From Nostoc sp. CHAB 5844 (GTDB lineage Bacteria; Cyanobacteriota; Cyanobacteriia; Cyanobacteriales; Nostocaceae), in the NCBI RefSeq assembly GCF_020829595.1, contig NZ_JAIVFW010000017.1:58162-122161 (forward strand): 64,000 nt of DNA. Direction: 5' to 3'. This document shows, one piece after another, positions 55,056-63,902 of this stretch; position 1 is the stretch's first letter; the number at the start of each line of letters is the position of its first letter. The notes below the pieces were generated by a model. It worked only from the letters and a program-made list of their open reading frames with translations. It was not told where the DNA came from and made no database searches. A program made the position numbers and the translations under genes.

Positions 55056-55208
55056 ATGACCATCAAAGACCTAAGAGAGTACATATTAGCTCACAGGGAT
55101 GATGAGGATGCGATTCATGCAATGGCATTACGTTTAAGGAATGAAGGAAAAACGGGTACTGTTGATGAGTTTTTAGAACACGTCAAACAGCAGACTCAGG
55201 AAAGTTAA
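55056..55208 (+). CDS. Small DUF6887-like protein
   Basis: A 50-residue acidic protein: MTIKDLREYILAHRDDEDAI, then MALRLRNEGKTGTVDEFLEH. The KPNFEQM-lead, LR-Y-LAHR-D-E-A pattern is that of a small cyanobacterial family I know as DUF6887, normally found just after a DUF6888 gene. That partner is not recognisable here. The family may be toxin-antitoxin-like, but its function is not established. Confidence 0.6.
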   Translation: MTIKDLREYILAHRDDEDAIHAMALRLRNEGKTGTVDEFLEHVKQQTQES

Positions 55209-55423
55209 GACAAATAGATTTACCCAGTCGGATATAAAGCTTCGCTAAGGTCTAACGGTGTAGACAGCATCAAGTACACCCAGCCGGAGGATGCAGTTGT
55301 GGGGCTAGAAGACTTCATGAAGGTGGCAGGGTGAGAGAGGCCGGCGGATTGCCAGGGACGTGCGATCGCATCATATGATTAGGAACTGTATATCTTTAGT
55401 CTGATTTGATAACCGGATAAAGC

Positions 55424-55690
55424 CTAACAATTTATCTCAAAGTTTGTCGATGCAACACGAGGTATTCTCAGATGGGCATAAACACCATTCAGTTGAATAG
55501 AATCTGGTGGTAAGTGCAGAACTATACAGCATCTCTGCACCGCAGCTTGGTATTCTCGCCATTGCATACGGATAGCTCTACTAGTAGCATCTTGACCTAA
55601 ATCTTCAAATTTTAACCCAGCCCTAGCAAGCCAAACTTCGACATCAGTTGTTTCACCAACTGGCTTGGATATAAAAGTGTGGTTGTTCAT
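55424..55690 (-). CDS. Small conserved-looking hypothetical protein
   Basis: An 88-residue protein from ATG 55690 (MNNHTFISKPVGE). It has VEVWLARAGLKFEDLGQDAT, RMQWREYQAAVQRCCIV and a C-terminal LHLPPDSIQLNGVYAHLRI with defined secondary structure. It follows the DUF7219 gene at a 5-bp distance on the same strand, suggesting an operon. I do not recognise the family; no export signal. Confidence 0.55.
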   Translation of the reverse strand: MNNHTFISKPVGETTDVEVWLARAGLKFEDLGQDATSRAIRMQWREYQAAVQRCCIVLHLPPDSIQLNGVYAHLRIPRVASTNFEINC

Positions 55691-55695
55691 AGCTA

Positions 55696-55950
55696 TCAAA
55701 AATTTGTGTCTTTTTCAATATTTAACGTTTGGAAAGTATATTTTAGCTGCTTCCAAAGTGTCTCAATTTGCTTGTAAGACTCGTAAACAGAGAGTTTTCC
55801 CGCAGTCTGAAGATTACAGATATAGCCTACTCGTTGTGAAAATTCCTGAAGGTTAGCATTGAATACCATATTGTTTGGTGTGAATTCACCTGAATATTGG
55901 TAGTTCTGATAAAGAAAGTTGTGCTTGTCTACTTGATGATGGTTATTCAT
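55696..55950 (-). CDS. DUF7219-type small cyanobacterial protein
   Basis: An 84-residue protein: NFLYQNYQYSGEFTPNNMVF, NANLQEFSQRVGYICNLQTA, then a helix YESYKQIETLWKQLK. The F-P/N-N-VFNANLQEF-QRV-YIC pattern matches the cyanobacterial family I know as DUF7219. Start supported by AGGAG upstream. Together with the next gene it forms a short minus-strand operon. Function unknown. Confidence 0.65.
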   Translation of the reverse strand: MNNHHQVDKHNFLYQNYQYSGEFTPNNMVFNANLQEFSQRVGYICNLQTAGKLSVYESYKQIETLWKQLKYTFQTLNIEKDTNF

Positions 55951-56070
55951 ATAGCACTCCTAATGACAAAAATAAGTAATCTCTTTGAGTCGGGAAGAAA
56001 ATTATTGAGCATATCTGATATTTTTTACCTCTATCTAAGAGCAGATATTTTTTAGTTTTTGGTAAAAGAT

Positions 56071-56088
56071 ATACTGAATACTCAGTAT
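56071..56088. promoter_or_regulatory. Short palindrome upstream of the DUF7219 operon
   Basis: ATACTGA-ATAC-TCAGTAT is a perfect 7-bp inverted repeat with a 4-bp spacer, about 120 bp upstream of the DUF7219 start, and the half-site TCAGTAT occurs again 12 bp further on. It could be an operator; this is weak evidence in AT-rich DNA. Confidence 0.3.
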
Positions 56089-56316
56089 GTTAGGTTCAGT
56101 ATATGCAGAGTATTTAATATCAGCAACTTGATTTATTTGTTAAATTGATAAAACTAATTTATGAATAAAAGTTTGGGTTTGGCAGTTCCTCATTTAATGC
56201 CCAATTGCCAATGTCATGGATTTTATAATCCAGTAGAGCGTGCAGAGTTCAAGTCCGAAGATTACGACAGTGAGGTTAAGCGTTGATGAGGTCAATGCTT
56301 TTTTGAGACGTTATTT

Positions 56317-56460
56317 AACGCGATGTGCAACTTACTTTTGGAAACCCCACTTCCATTCCTCTCCCCTGCCAGGAGAGAGGCTTTGATTCTTGCTCCCCTT
56401 CCCTCGTAGGGAAGGGGTTGGGGGTTAGGTTTGAAAGAAAGTTAGTTGCACACGGCGTTA
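56317..56460. mobile_element. MITE with IS982-like ends
   Basis: AACGCGATGTGCAACTTA and, inverted, GTTAGTTGCACACGGCGTT bound about 144 bp with an inner CCTCTCCC/GGGAAGGGG hairpin. TATTTA flanks both ends, as in a target duplication. The ends resemble those of the IS982 remnant at 28788-29122 (CGATGTGCGACTTA). It lies just upstream of the DOPA-dioxygenase-like gene and may have brought promoter sequence. Confidence 0.7.
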
Positions 56461-56496
56461 TTTATTAAAATGATACAAAATAATCTAGGTAAAGCT

Positions 56497-56856
56497 ATGA
56501 AAGAAAATAGCATCATCATCGGTTTTCATGCACATATCTACTATGATCCAGAAACTCGTAGTATTGCCGCTAGAATCCGCGAAGAATTAGGTACAAGATT
56601 TGAAGTGCAGCTGGGACGCTGGCATGATCAGCCTATTGGGCCACATCCAAAATCAATGTATCAAGTCGCCTTCGCACCAAACCAATTTCCTCAAGTTGTA
56701 CCCTGGCTAATGCTGAACCGTGAAGGGTTAGATATTCTCGTCCATCCTGAGACAAGCGATGATGTTACAGACCATACAGCACATGCTCTTTGGCTAGGAA
56801 ATAAGCTGGAACTGAATATCAACTTTCTACAACAAATAAAATCTAACGCTTCCTAA
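56497..56856 (+). CDS. DOPA 4,5-dioxygenase family protein
   Basis: A 119-residue protein from ATG 56497 (MKENSIIIGFHAHIYYDPET); ATG 56470 is an alternative. The family signature is clear: GFHAHIYYD, GRWHDQPIGPHP and MLNREGLDILVHPETSDDVTDHTAHALWLG, with repeated His that coordinate the metal. Plant and fungal relatives cleave DOPA on the way to betalain-type pigments; bacterial members are of uncertain substrate. Confidence 0.88.
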   Translation: MKENSIIIGFHAHIYYDPETRSIAARIREELGTRFEVQLGRWHDQPIGPHPKSMYQVAFAPNQFPQVVPWLMLNREGLDILVHPETSDDVTDHTAHALWLGNKLELNINFLQQIKSNAS

Positions 56857-57122
56857 TTAGAGACAATTTATCAAGTAAACGAAGTCAAGATCTGGACACA
56901 AATCACATTGGATTGCCTGTCGTACTAAAATTGCAGATGGTTGGACAACATGGCGGGGTAATCGCTACCAACTACAATGTCGCGCTCGCAGATAGATGAG
57001 TATTTTTGAAATTGATACAAGTGCAATCATCTTCTTGGCTGATAGTGTTTCTGCCAATGGTAAGAATCGAGGATGAGCGAATTTATGCGATAAATTAGGC
57101 GATCGCGCTTGGGACAAGCAAA

Positions 57123-57689
57123 GTGCTGGCTAGAAATAACCAAAAAAACGCTCTAACTAATCCTTTTGGATTGCAGCAACAGAGAAGTCAGAGTGCTGAC
57201 TTGAGGCGCTCTGAACTTCAAGCAAAACAAAAAAAACCAGAACGGAACGAACCATTACAGAACAATAAAAATCTTTCGTTTCGCTATGCTGGCAATGCTT
57301 GTGAGATAGCGGCGGGTGCTTGCCTAAACTCAGCTGTAGTTTTCACTGTTCACCTACTACAGATTCACCCTGCTGGGATGATATTAGCGTTGGGAATATC
57401 GCATTTTTACTTGACTGCTACTGCTACAGGGGCAAGAAAGGATAAACGCGTAACGAACTTAATGACTGGCGCATCAGCAACAATAGCCCTGTTGTGTGCT
57501 TTGTCAGAACCAATTGAGGAATGGTGGGAAGCAAATCAGTCAAAGAATCATGCCATTTCCGAAAACATTCAAATGTATGAGCCTGTCGAAAAACAAGATT
57601 TGTCCGGTGTGCTAACTCCGGTAGTAGTTGCAGTGTTAATTGGAATTTTAACAATATGGATTATCTCACCCAAGCACACCAAGAACTAG
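57123..57689 (+). CDS. Unknown membrane protein A of an overlapping pair
   Basis: A 188-residue protein, probably starting at GTG 57123. The N-terminus is Gln/Lys-rich and unstructured (1-50), followed by two hydrophobic segments (about 66-100) and a third near the C-terminus (VLTPVVVAVLIGILTIWII). The last 34 bp overlap the next gene, indicating translational coupling. I do not recognise the family; the style resembles plasmid- or phage-type accessory genes. Confidence 0.55.
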   Translation: MLARNNQKNALTNPFGLQQQRSQSADLRRSELQAKQKKPERNEPLQNNKNLSFRYAGNACEIAAGACLNSAVVFTVHLLQIHPAGMILALGISHFYLTATATGARKDKRVTNLMTGASATIALLCALSEPIEEWWEANQSKNHAISENIQMYEPVEKQDLSGVLTPVVVAVLIGILTIWIISPKHTKN

Positions 57690-58066
57690 TACAATCCCAG
57701 GAATCGGACTTGATAATCAATTTTGACGCAGCATTTTTTCAGTTAAAGGTTGCTGCTATTGGTGTAAGTCTGATTGTTGGTGTTAGTTCAGCGGCGATCG
57801 CCTGGAAGGGACAAATGAGCGATCGCGTTTACTTCTGCCTGAAAACTCCTACTCAAGAATGGATCTGCGAGGATGGAAATCACCGACCTTACCGCATGAC
57901 TACTTGGCAATGGCAGCAGTGGGAAAAGCAAGGCAGACCGAAGACAGTGGTGATGAACCATATACTGAAGGCGGATAACCCATACAAATCTTTCTGGGCA
58001 GGTGGAGCGTTCTTAGGTTTTACCATAGCTGGGAGGTTGCTGAAGCATTTAAAGCGATCGCCGTGA
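57656..58066 (+). CDS. Unknown membrane protein B of an overlapping pair
   Basis: A 136-residue protein starting within the preceding gene. It has a transmembrane segment (VAAIGVSLIVGVSSAAIAW, about 31-50), a Trp-rich soluble loop (EWICEDGNHRPYRMTTWQWQQW) and a second hydrophobic segment (FWAGGAFLGFTIAGRLL). Ends 4 bp before the convergent methyltransferase stop. Unknown family. Confidence 0.55.
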   Translation: MDYLTQAHQELVQSQESDLIINFDAAFFQLKVAAIGVSLIVGVSSAAIAWKGQMSDRVYFCLKTPTQEWICEDGNHRPYRMTTWQWQQWEKQGRPKTVVMNHILKADNPYKSFWAGGAFLGFTIAGRLLKHLKRSP

Positions 58067-58070
58067 CATT

Positions 58071-58745
58071 TCACTCTCTGGCTCCTAAATACTTTCTTTC
58101 CGCTGTCCAATGGAGATCAGATGATTGATATACTTTTACCCCTTCCAGACCAGCCTTCTGCACGAGTTCATTTACCTCATCGAGTCTAAAGGCTGCATGG
58201 AGAGAATCTCGAAACAACATATTTTGGCGATCATCGTACTCTGACTTTGTACCAATACTCTCAACTAAAGCATTCATCGTTGCTTCATCGTCTGGTCGAA
58301 TTAAATCGCGGATGAAAATTGCTCCGTTTGGCTTCAGTACTCGCTTAATTTCTCGAAAGAAAGAGAGTGGATCGGGCAAATGGTGAACGATACTATTCGA
58401 GATGACCATATCGAATTGCTTATCCTGATAAGGTAACTGTTTGGAGTCAGCTAATTCCAAAGAAATCTGTTTTTGCAAGCCAGCTTGCTCGACATTTTTT
58501 GAGCCAATGAGCAGCATATTTTTGGACAAGTCGCTGGCGATAATCTGCAACTGTGGACACTGCTGGCAAATTAAAATTGGAATGCGAGCAGTACCTGTAC
58601 CTGCATCAAGAATCAGACCGGATTGTGGAGCCAATTCAATAGTATGTCGTGCAAATGCAGTATTTACTTCTGTGAAGTCCATTGCGTCGTACTCAATCGC
58701 TTCTTCCGACGTATCCATCACTTCTGGTTCCAGAACTCTTTTCAT
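58071..58745 (-). CDS. Class I SAM-dependent methyltransferase
   Basis: A 224-residue methyltransferase with motif I GLILDAGTGTARIPI, motif II-like IIASDLSKNML and FDMVISNSIVHHLPDP, then RVLKPNGAIFIRDLIRP. This is the UbiE/Methyltransf_11-type fold, and the opening MKRVLEPEVMDTSEEAIEYD is typical for a small cyanobacterial subgroup. Start ATG 58745 with AGGATA upstream. Substrate unknown; it is isolated from other biosynthetic genes. Confidence 0.87.
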   Translation of the reverse strand: MKRVLEPEVMDTSEEAIEYDAMDFTEVNTAFARHTIELAPQSGLILDAGTGTARIPILICQQCPQLQIIASDLSKNMLLIGSKNVEQAGLQKQISLELADSKQLPYQDKQFDMVISNSIVHHLPDPLSFFREIKRVLKPNGAIFIRDLIRPDDEATMNALVESIGTKSEYDDRQNMLFRDSLHAAFRLDEVNELVQKAGLEGVKVYQSSDLHWTAERKYLGARE

Positions 58746-60019
58746 TGATCAATATCCTGAAATCTCTTGCTCAAAGGTTATTTTTATACTATCTTCATAG
58801 TAAAAAGCTTTAGCTCACCTTAAATCAACTTTTTTAATGAGGCGATCGCTCTCAGACAAACAAGTATAAGTATCTTATGACGACTGTATGATCAAAATTG
58901 AGCTTGGTTAAAACAGCAAAGAATGGAAACGACTAAGGAGTTATAGCCGTTCCCAAAATTACCCGCGTGTCCTTGGTATGTTGTTATTTGCAGTCTATTC
59001 AATTTTTAGAAGCTGCGCCCACTTTCAAAAGACGTATCAAAAAATATTAACTTCATGTATTGAGCAATACAAATATTTATTAATACTTACTCAACAGCAT
59101 GAATACTACAGCAGAATTCTGAATATAGAATTAAGAAGTAAAAAGTAAAAAGATAATCCCCATAAATAAATTTAGGTAATTTAATAAGAACATATTATTT
59201 CTCGTGCTACGCATCTCGAAATAAATGTTTTTATTTCGTTCCATAAATAAATTTAGGGGCTTGTAACCATTTTTTCTTGTTCTTTCTTTTGCCTTTTAAC
59301 TTTTTACTTTTACCTTTTTCGGTCAGAATTCAGAATAAGAATAGGCTCTATACATAGCTTTGAGACTTAAATGGTGTACTTTACGCTTTTTGAAATCTGC
59401 TGTAATCACTTCAGCTTCTAGCTATGCCTTCGCTGCTTCTTAAAGCGCTCGTACAATAGCTAATTAGTAACTATATAGCCGTAACCAGATCTGTTAGGAC
59501 ATAATGACAAGCGTGAAAGCTAGGAATAGTAATACTTTTACTCCAGCATAGCTGCCTCCTGCCTCCCGCTATAGCCAACCAAGCAGTTAACTACAATATC
59601 AACTACCAAATAACAAACTAATGTCATCTAAATACTTGACCACTAGCAGGAAAAGTACGTAATTCACTACCATGAGAATGCCGATGACTACGTACGGCGT
59701 TTTAATCAATGTAACTTTCATAAATTAAGTAAATTGAGAGTAAAAAAAGTGGGTATTTGTTTTCCCCACTTGTCACACTTTAGTACCCTACAAGTTGTAC
59801 CTTTGCTATCTACTCATGCAATCAGTTGAAATACTGAAAGATGTTTTTACCCTCATTAGTTAATTCAGACAATCTACTGCTAGACAAGCCATTTGAACAA
59901 TTCCTGAATCGGTCAAAGACTGCTGGCGTAAGTAGAACGACGGGAAAAAACTGAGCTATCTAAAGAAAAATTAGGCTAAAATCCTCTCAAACCAAACTAC
60001 TGGCAGTACCACTAACAAT
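58746..60019. other. Long gene-free interval with a MITE-like element
   Basis: About 1.27 kb without a supportable gene. At about 59112-59340 CAGAATTCTGAATA plus AAGTAAAAAGTAAAAAG on the left and CTTTTTACTTTTACC plus TCAGAATTCAGAAT on the right form a long imperfect inverted repeat, typical of a MITE. The rest is AT-rich. Confidence 0.5.
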
Positions 60020-60448
60020 TTAATCTGGAATCACCGGACTCAAAGGACTTAGAGGCGTAGTAAAAACATAATAAATGACTCCAGAGCCGAGAATCATAAT
60101 TGCCAGACTAAAGAGAATTACCCAGCGGTCTGTAGGTTCATAATTATCATCTTCAATATCACGGCGTACTGCAAAATAGTGGGCCGTTGATAGCCATACT
60201 GTAACTAAACCAACCAGCGAAAAGACTAAACCCAACTTCCAGCCATTGCCAGGAGTTGGGGACAGAGGGACTTGAAAAACACGCAGACGGACGATAACGA
60301 CACCAAAACCCAAAAGCGCGATCGCAGTTCGCATCCAAGCCAGGTAGGTACGTTCATTAGCTAAATGATCCCTGATTCTTGATGGATTTAGCCTTCCTAG
60401 CTTCTTCTTTTCTTTGTTTTCTTCTGCTGGCTTAGACTCTAATTGCAT
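60020..60448 (-). CDS. DUF202 / YidH-like inner-membrane protein
   Basis: From ATG 60448 this is a 142-residue protein; an ATG at 60577 would add 43 residues that relatives do not usually have. DUF202 motif: RDHLANERTYLAWMRTAIALLGFGVVIVRL, with three transmembrane helices (about 37-55, 75-95, 115-135). The family is widespread and its function is poorly known. No operon partner. Confidence 0.85.
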   Translation of the reverse strand: MQLESKPAEENKEKKKLGRLNPSRIRDHLANERTYLAWMRTAIALLGFGVVIVRLRVFQVPLSPTPGNGWKLGLVFSLVGLVTVWLSTAHYFAVRRDIEDDNYEPTDRWVILFSLAIMILGSGVIYYVFTTPLSPLSPVIPD

Positions 60449-60918
60449 CAATAACACCCTTAAACCCCAAGAGGCTCCCCTCCAAAAAATGCCTAAATAA
60501 TAGCAAATTTCCTTCCAGATAATTCGCAATTTGTGCGATGATCGCACTTGGAAAACATATTTAATTTGCTCGTACATTTTTGCCAAAATTTATTTTAATG
60601 CAGATATGGTAATAACACAAGTCTAAATAACACTATTACTTCCAAAAATTAGCCAAAATTAAAGCTTTTTTGGGATTAGGTATCGTTCTGCTCGTTTTCT
60701 AACTTTGGTTATTTATTCTCTTTCAATTCATCTATCAAACAGCGAGCGCCCAACGTGATTTTCTCATATTTGAGTACACCCATTATTAATGTGGGTATTT
60801 ATTAGTCTTGTGTTTTACTGTAGACAATCTAATCAATAGAATCAAATGTTTTTATTTGTCAAAATTATAAATATAAGTGATTAAATTTTGACATCAAGGT
60901 TTTTAGGAATAGTTTAGT

Positions 60919-61884
60919 ATGGCAGGGATGACGCTGGAGCAGATCAGAATCTTTCTCGCTGTAGCAGAGCATCTACACTTTACTCGTGCGGCCGAAGAGC
61001 TTTATATTACCCAGCCAGCCGTCAGTGCAGCAATCCACAACTTAGAGCAAGAATACGGAGTCAAACTGTTTCATCGCATCGGTCGCCATATTGAGATTGC
61101 CGAAGCTGGGAAGTTATTACAAGTAGAAGCACAAAAAATTCTCGACCAAGTGACGTTAACAGAACGGGGATTGCGGGAATTGAACAACCTGCAACGAGGC
61201 GAATTAAAATTAGGCTCCAGTTTAACCATTGGTAACTATTGGCTACCGAGTAAAATCAGTGAATTTAAAAGTAAATATCCGCAGATTTCCGTTGACTGTA
61301 GTTTAGCTAATGCCGAAACAATTTGTGAAGGAACCGCAATGGGGCAGTTTGATATAGGTTTAGTAGAAGGCGATGTTAAACCAGCCCTACAGAATACTTT
61401 AGAGCTAGAAATAGTCGGGAGCGATCGCTTACAAATCGTTGTCGGCGAAACTCACCCTTGGTTTGAGCGCGGAGAAATTACTGTTGCAGAACTGACTCAA
61501 ACTCCTTGGGTAATGCGAGAACCAGGTTCTGGAACCCAACAAAGATTTGAAGAAGCCCTACAAAATTGGGGTATTAATCTGAGTGAACTCAATGTAATTT
61601 TAGTCTTCAACAGTGGCGAAATGGCTAAAGCCGCTGTCGAAAGCGGTGTAGGTGCAACAGGAATTTCTGAGTTAATGGTAAAAAAAGAAATTCAGTTAGG
61701 AACTTTGCGAGCGATTCGAGTTTGCGCTCAACAAGAAGATTGCAGCAAAGATTTAGAAATAGTCCGACCATTTTTTAAACTCAAACATCGCCAGCGGTTT
61801 CAAACGGCTCTTGCTAAAGTCTTTGAACAAATGTTGGTTGCATCATACACCACCATAAATTTTTCAGAAAAAAGTCTAACTTGA
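60919..61884 (+). CDS. LysR-type transcriptional regulator
   Basis: A 321-residue LTTR. The N-terminal winged HTH is LEQIRIFLAVAEHLHFTRAAEELYITQPAVSAAIHNLEQEYGVKLFHR, followed by the linker helix and an effector-binding domain with GELKLGSSLTIGNYWLP, LPSKISEFKSKYPQISVD, VMREPGSGTQQ and GVGATGISELMV. The effector domain is of the CysB/CbbR-like group. AGGA is 10 nt upstream of ATG 60919. There is no divergently transcribed neighbour with a clear role, so its target is unknown. Confidence 0.92.
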   Translation: MAGMTLEQIRIFLAVAEHLHFTRAAEELYITQPAVSAAIHNLEQEYGVKLFHRIGRHIEIAEAGKLLQVEAQKILDQVTLTERGLRELNNLQRGELKLGSSLTIGNYWLPSKISEFKSKYPQISVDCSLANAETICEGTAMGQFDIGLVEGDVKPALQNTLELEIVGSDRLQIVVGETHPWFERGEITVAELTQTPWVMREPGSGTQQRFEEALQNWGINLSELNVILVFNSGEMAKAAVESGVGATGISELMVKKEIQLGTLRAIRVCAQQEDCSKDLEIVRPFFKLKHRQRFQTALAKVFEQMLVASYTTINFSEKSLT

Positions 61885-61992
61885 TCAAGACTTAGATATA
61901 CCTACCACTCACTGTGTCCGATGAGTGATGAATATCATATAATGCTTACATACCAATCATAAAGAGATTGAGCATCCAACTTTGAGCATTAA

Positions 61993-63405
61993 ATGAGCAT
62001 TATGGTAAACAGCAGTAAAACACCAACTGGTAAGGCTAAGAAAGGTCAAGTAACAGTAAGAGAAGACAGCAAGAGCATTAAAGCGTGCTTTCCCCGTAAC
62101 TATTGCAGTGATGGTAAACAGATAAAGCTTGCTACTGGTATTTCAATGGTTGATGGATGGGAAGCAATAGCGACTAAATTGCAGCGACGGCTACAGCTAG
62201 AGCTTGAAGAGGGAAAGCTTGATGATGGACACGGAAACTTCAACGCTGGACGCTATCAAGAGATTCTTGAGGAATATGGATTAAGAGCAAAGCTGAGAGT
62301 AGTAAAGGGTGGTTTGCCATCTGATGACCAACTACCACCGAAGCCGGAATTATCGCTACTTGAAGTTTGGGATATGTATTGTGAGTATAGGAAACCAGGG
62401 TTGAGAGAGAGTATGTACGAGAAAGTACATCGAGGTGAATACAAAAAATACCTTGAATTAGCGATAGAAGCTACTAAGTCAGAAGACCCGTTAAAAATCA
62501 GGAATTGGTTGATTGAGAATAGAGGATTTCGACGCGTTAAAAGATTACTTTCTTGCTTATCCAAAGCCTATCGGTTGGGAATGAAAAATAAATTACTATC
62601 TCACGACCCTTATGAAGGTATGGCTGAGGAGATAGTAAATAAAGGTGCTAAGGGTAAAGCACAAGAAGAAGTAGAAATAGATGATGATGTACTTGACCAA
62701 TCAAAAGCCTATACATGGGATGAGGCACAAGCAATACTTGATTACTGCAAAGATAAATGTCCCTACTGGTATAACTTCTTAAAATTCAAATTTCTTACTG
62801 GATGTAGAACGGGTGAAGCAATAGCACTTAGATGGTCTAATGTTGAATGGGATAAAGAAAGAGTAATAATTGCATGGACGTATGACAAGATAACCAAGAA
62901 GTTTTATCCACTTAAAAACGATAGAACTTATAAAGGAGAGGAAAAACGTAGGTTTCCGATGCCTAAAGATGGAGAACTTTGGAATCTTCTGAAATCGATT
63001 CCGGAAAAAAAACCTCATGATGTAGTGTTTGAAAGTAAAGCAGGAAAAATAATAAATGACAATACTTTTGGTAACTCTTGGCGAGGGTCGCAATTTATAA
63101 GACTCAAAGGAATAATCCCAACATTAATAGAACAGGATAAACTCACTAAATACTTATCACCCTACAACACACGACACACATTTATTACTCATGCTGTATT
63201 CGACTTAGGAATTGATGAAAAGATAGTTAGCAAATGGTGTGGTCATCACATAGATGTATCTAATAAACACTATCAAGATGTAGCGATATTTGCTGAGAGA
63301 GTTAATCCAGAAGTAAAACAACAAACAGAGTTAGACTTACTCAAAGAACAACTACGACAGCAACAAGAACTAATTAACAAGCTACTGCAAGAACGAGACA
63401 AATAA
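61993..63405 (+). CDS. Tyrosine recombinase / phage-type integrase
   Basis: A 470-residue integrase. N-terminal arm-binding region (about 1-75, with VREDSKSIKACFPRNYCSDG), core-binding SAM-like domain (about 115-225), catalytic domain (about 240-440) with Arg272 in TGCRTGEAIALRW, Arg394-His395 in YNTRHTFITHA, GHH in WCGHHIDVSNKHY and nucleophile Tyr427. The C-terminus is a Gln/Glu/Leu coiled coil. It is the type that mobilises cyanobacterial prophages and genomic islands. Not in an obvious tRNA. Followed by a terminator and a coiled-coil membrane gene. Confidence 0.92.
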   Translation: MSIMVNSSKTPTGKAKKGQVTVREDSKSIKACFPRNYCSDGKQIKLATGISMVDGWEAIATKLQRRLQLELEEGKLDDGHGNFNAGRYQEILEEYGLRAKLRVVKGGLPSDDQLPPKPELSLLEVWDMYCEYRKPGLRESMYEKVHRGEYKKYLELAIEATKSEDPLKIRNWLIENRGFRRVKRLLSCLSKAYRLGMKNKLLSHDPYEGMAEEIVNKGAKGKAQEEVEIDDDVLDQSKAYTWDEAQAILDYCKDKCPYWYNFLKFKFLTGCRTGEAIALRWSNVEWDKERVIIAWTYDKITKKFYPLKNDRTYKGEEKRRFPMPKDGELWNLLKSIPEKKPHDVVFESKAGKIINDNTFGNSWRGSQFIRLKGIIPTLIEQDKLTKYLSPYNTRHTFITHAVFDLGIDEKIVSKWCGHHIDVSNKHYQDVAIFAERVNPEVKQQTELDLLKEQLRQQQELINKLLQERDK

Positions 63406-63427
63406 ACCTAGCCAACCAACAATAAAA

Positions 63428-63462
63428 ACCACCTAAACATTAATTAGGTGGTCTTTTTTTTT
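63428..63462. terminator. Rho-independent terminator between integrase and convergent gene
   Basis: ACCACCTAA and TTAGGTGGT (9-bp perfect stem, 7-nt loop) followed by a run of nine T on the plus strand and preceded by A-rich sequence on the other. It ends transcription of the integrase and can serve the convergent gene as well. Confidence 0.9.
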
Positions 63463-63467
63463 ATGCC

Positions 63468-63902
63468 CTACTCTGTAGCACTAGAACGAATCTTGTAATC
63501 TTCCCGCTTTTCAAGATATCTCTCTATATCCTTAATTTCACCCTCGAACCGTTCTGATTTATGGTCAATCTTCTCATTCAATTGCCCTAACAACATTTGT
63601 ATTGTGTCCTTTCTATTGGTGTAATCCTGTACGTGGATATCAAACCGTTTATCAAGTAACAAAACATCTTTGTATATCCCTTTAATAGTTGTATCTATCG
63701 CTGAAAGTTTGTTGACATCCTCTCTTAAATCTCTAATTGAATTACTGATTGAATTAAATTTACTAATTACTTTGATGGTTACTCCCACAAGCATTGATAC
63801 ACTTACGAGAATGCCTAAAAATAAACTAGTAGATTCTAACGTTACCGTCATCCCTTGAGGACTGGAAGTATTAACCGCTATTAGCGTTTTTGTGGCGTTC
63901 AT
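63468..63902 (-). CDS. Membrane-anchored coiled-coil protein (unknown)
   Basis: A 144-residue protein: one transmembrane segment near the N-terminus (LFLGILVSVSMLVGVTIKVI, about 27-46), then a long helical coiled coil (about 50-135) with heptad-spaced Leu/Ile and many charged residues (LREDVNKLSAIDTTIKGIYK; ERFEGEIKDIERYLEKRED). It resembles small membrane-associated proteins of phages and islands; function unknown. It may belong to the same integrated element as the integrase, whose other genes lie beyond the window. Confidence 0.6.
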   Translation of the reverse strand: MNATKTLIAVNTSSPQGMTVTLESTSLFLGILVSVSMLVGVTIKVISKFNSISNSIRDLREDVNKLSAIDTTIKGIYKDVLLLDKRFDIHVQDYTNRKDTIQMLLGQLNEKIDHKSERFEGEIKDIERYLEKREDYKIRSSATE

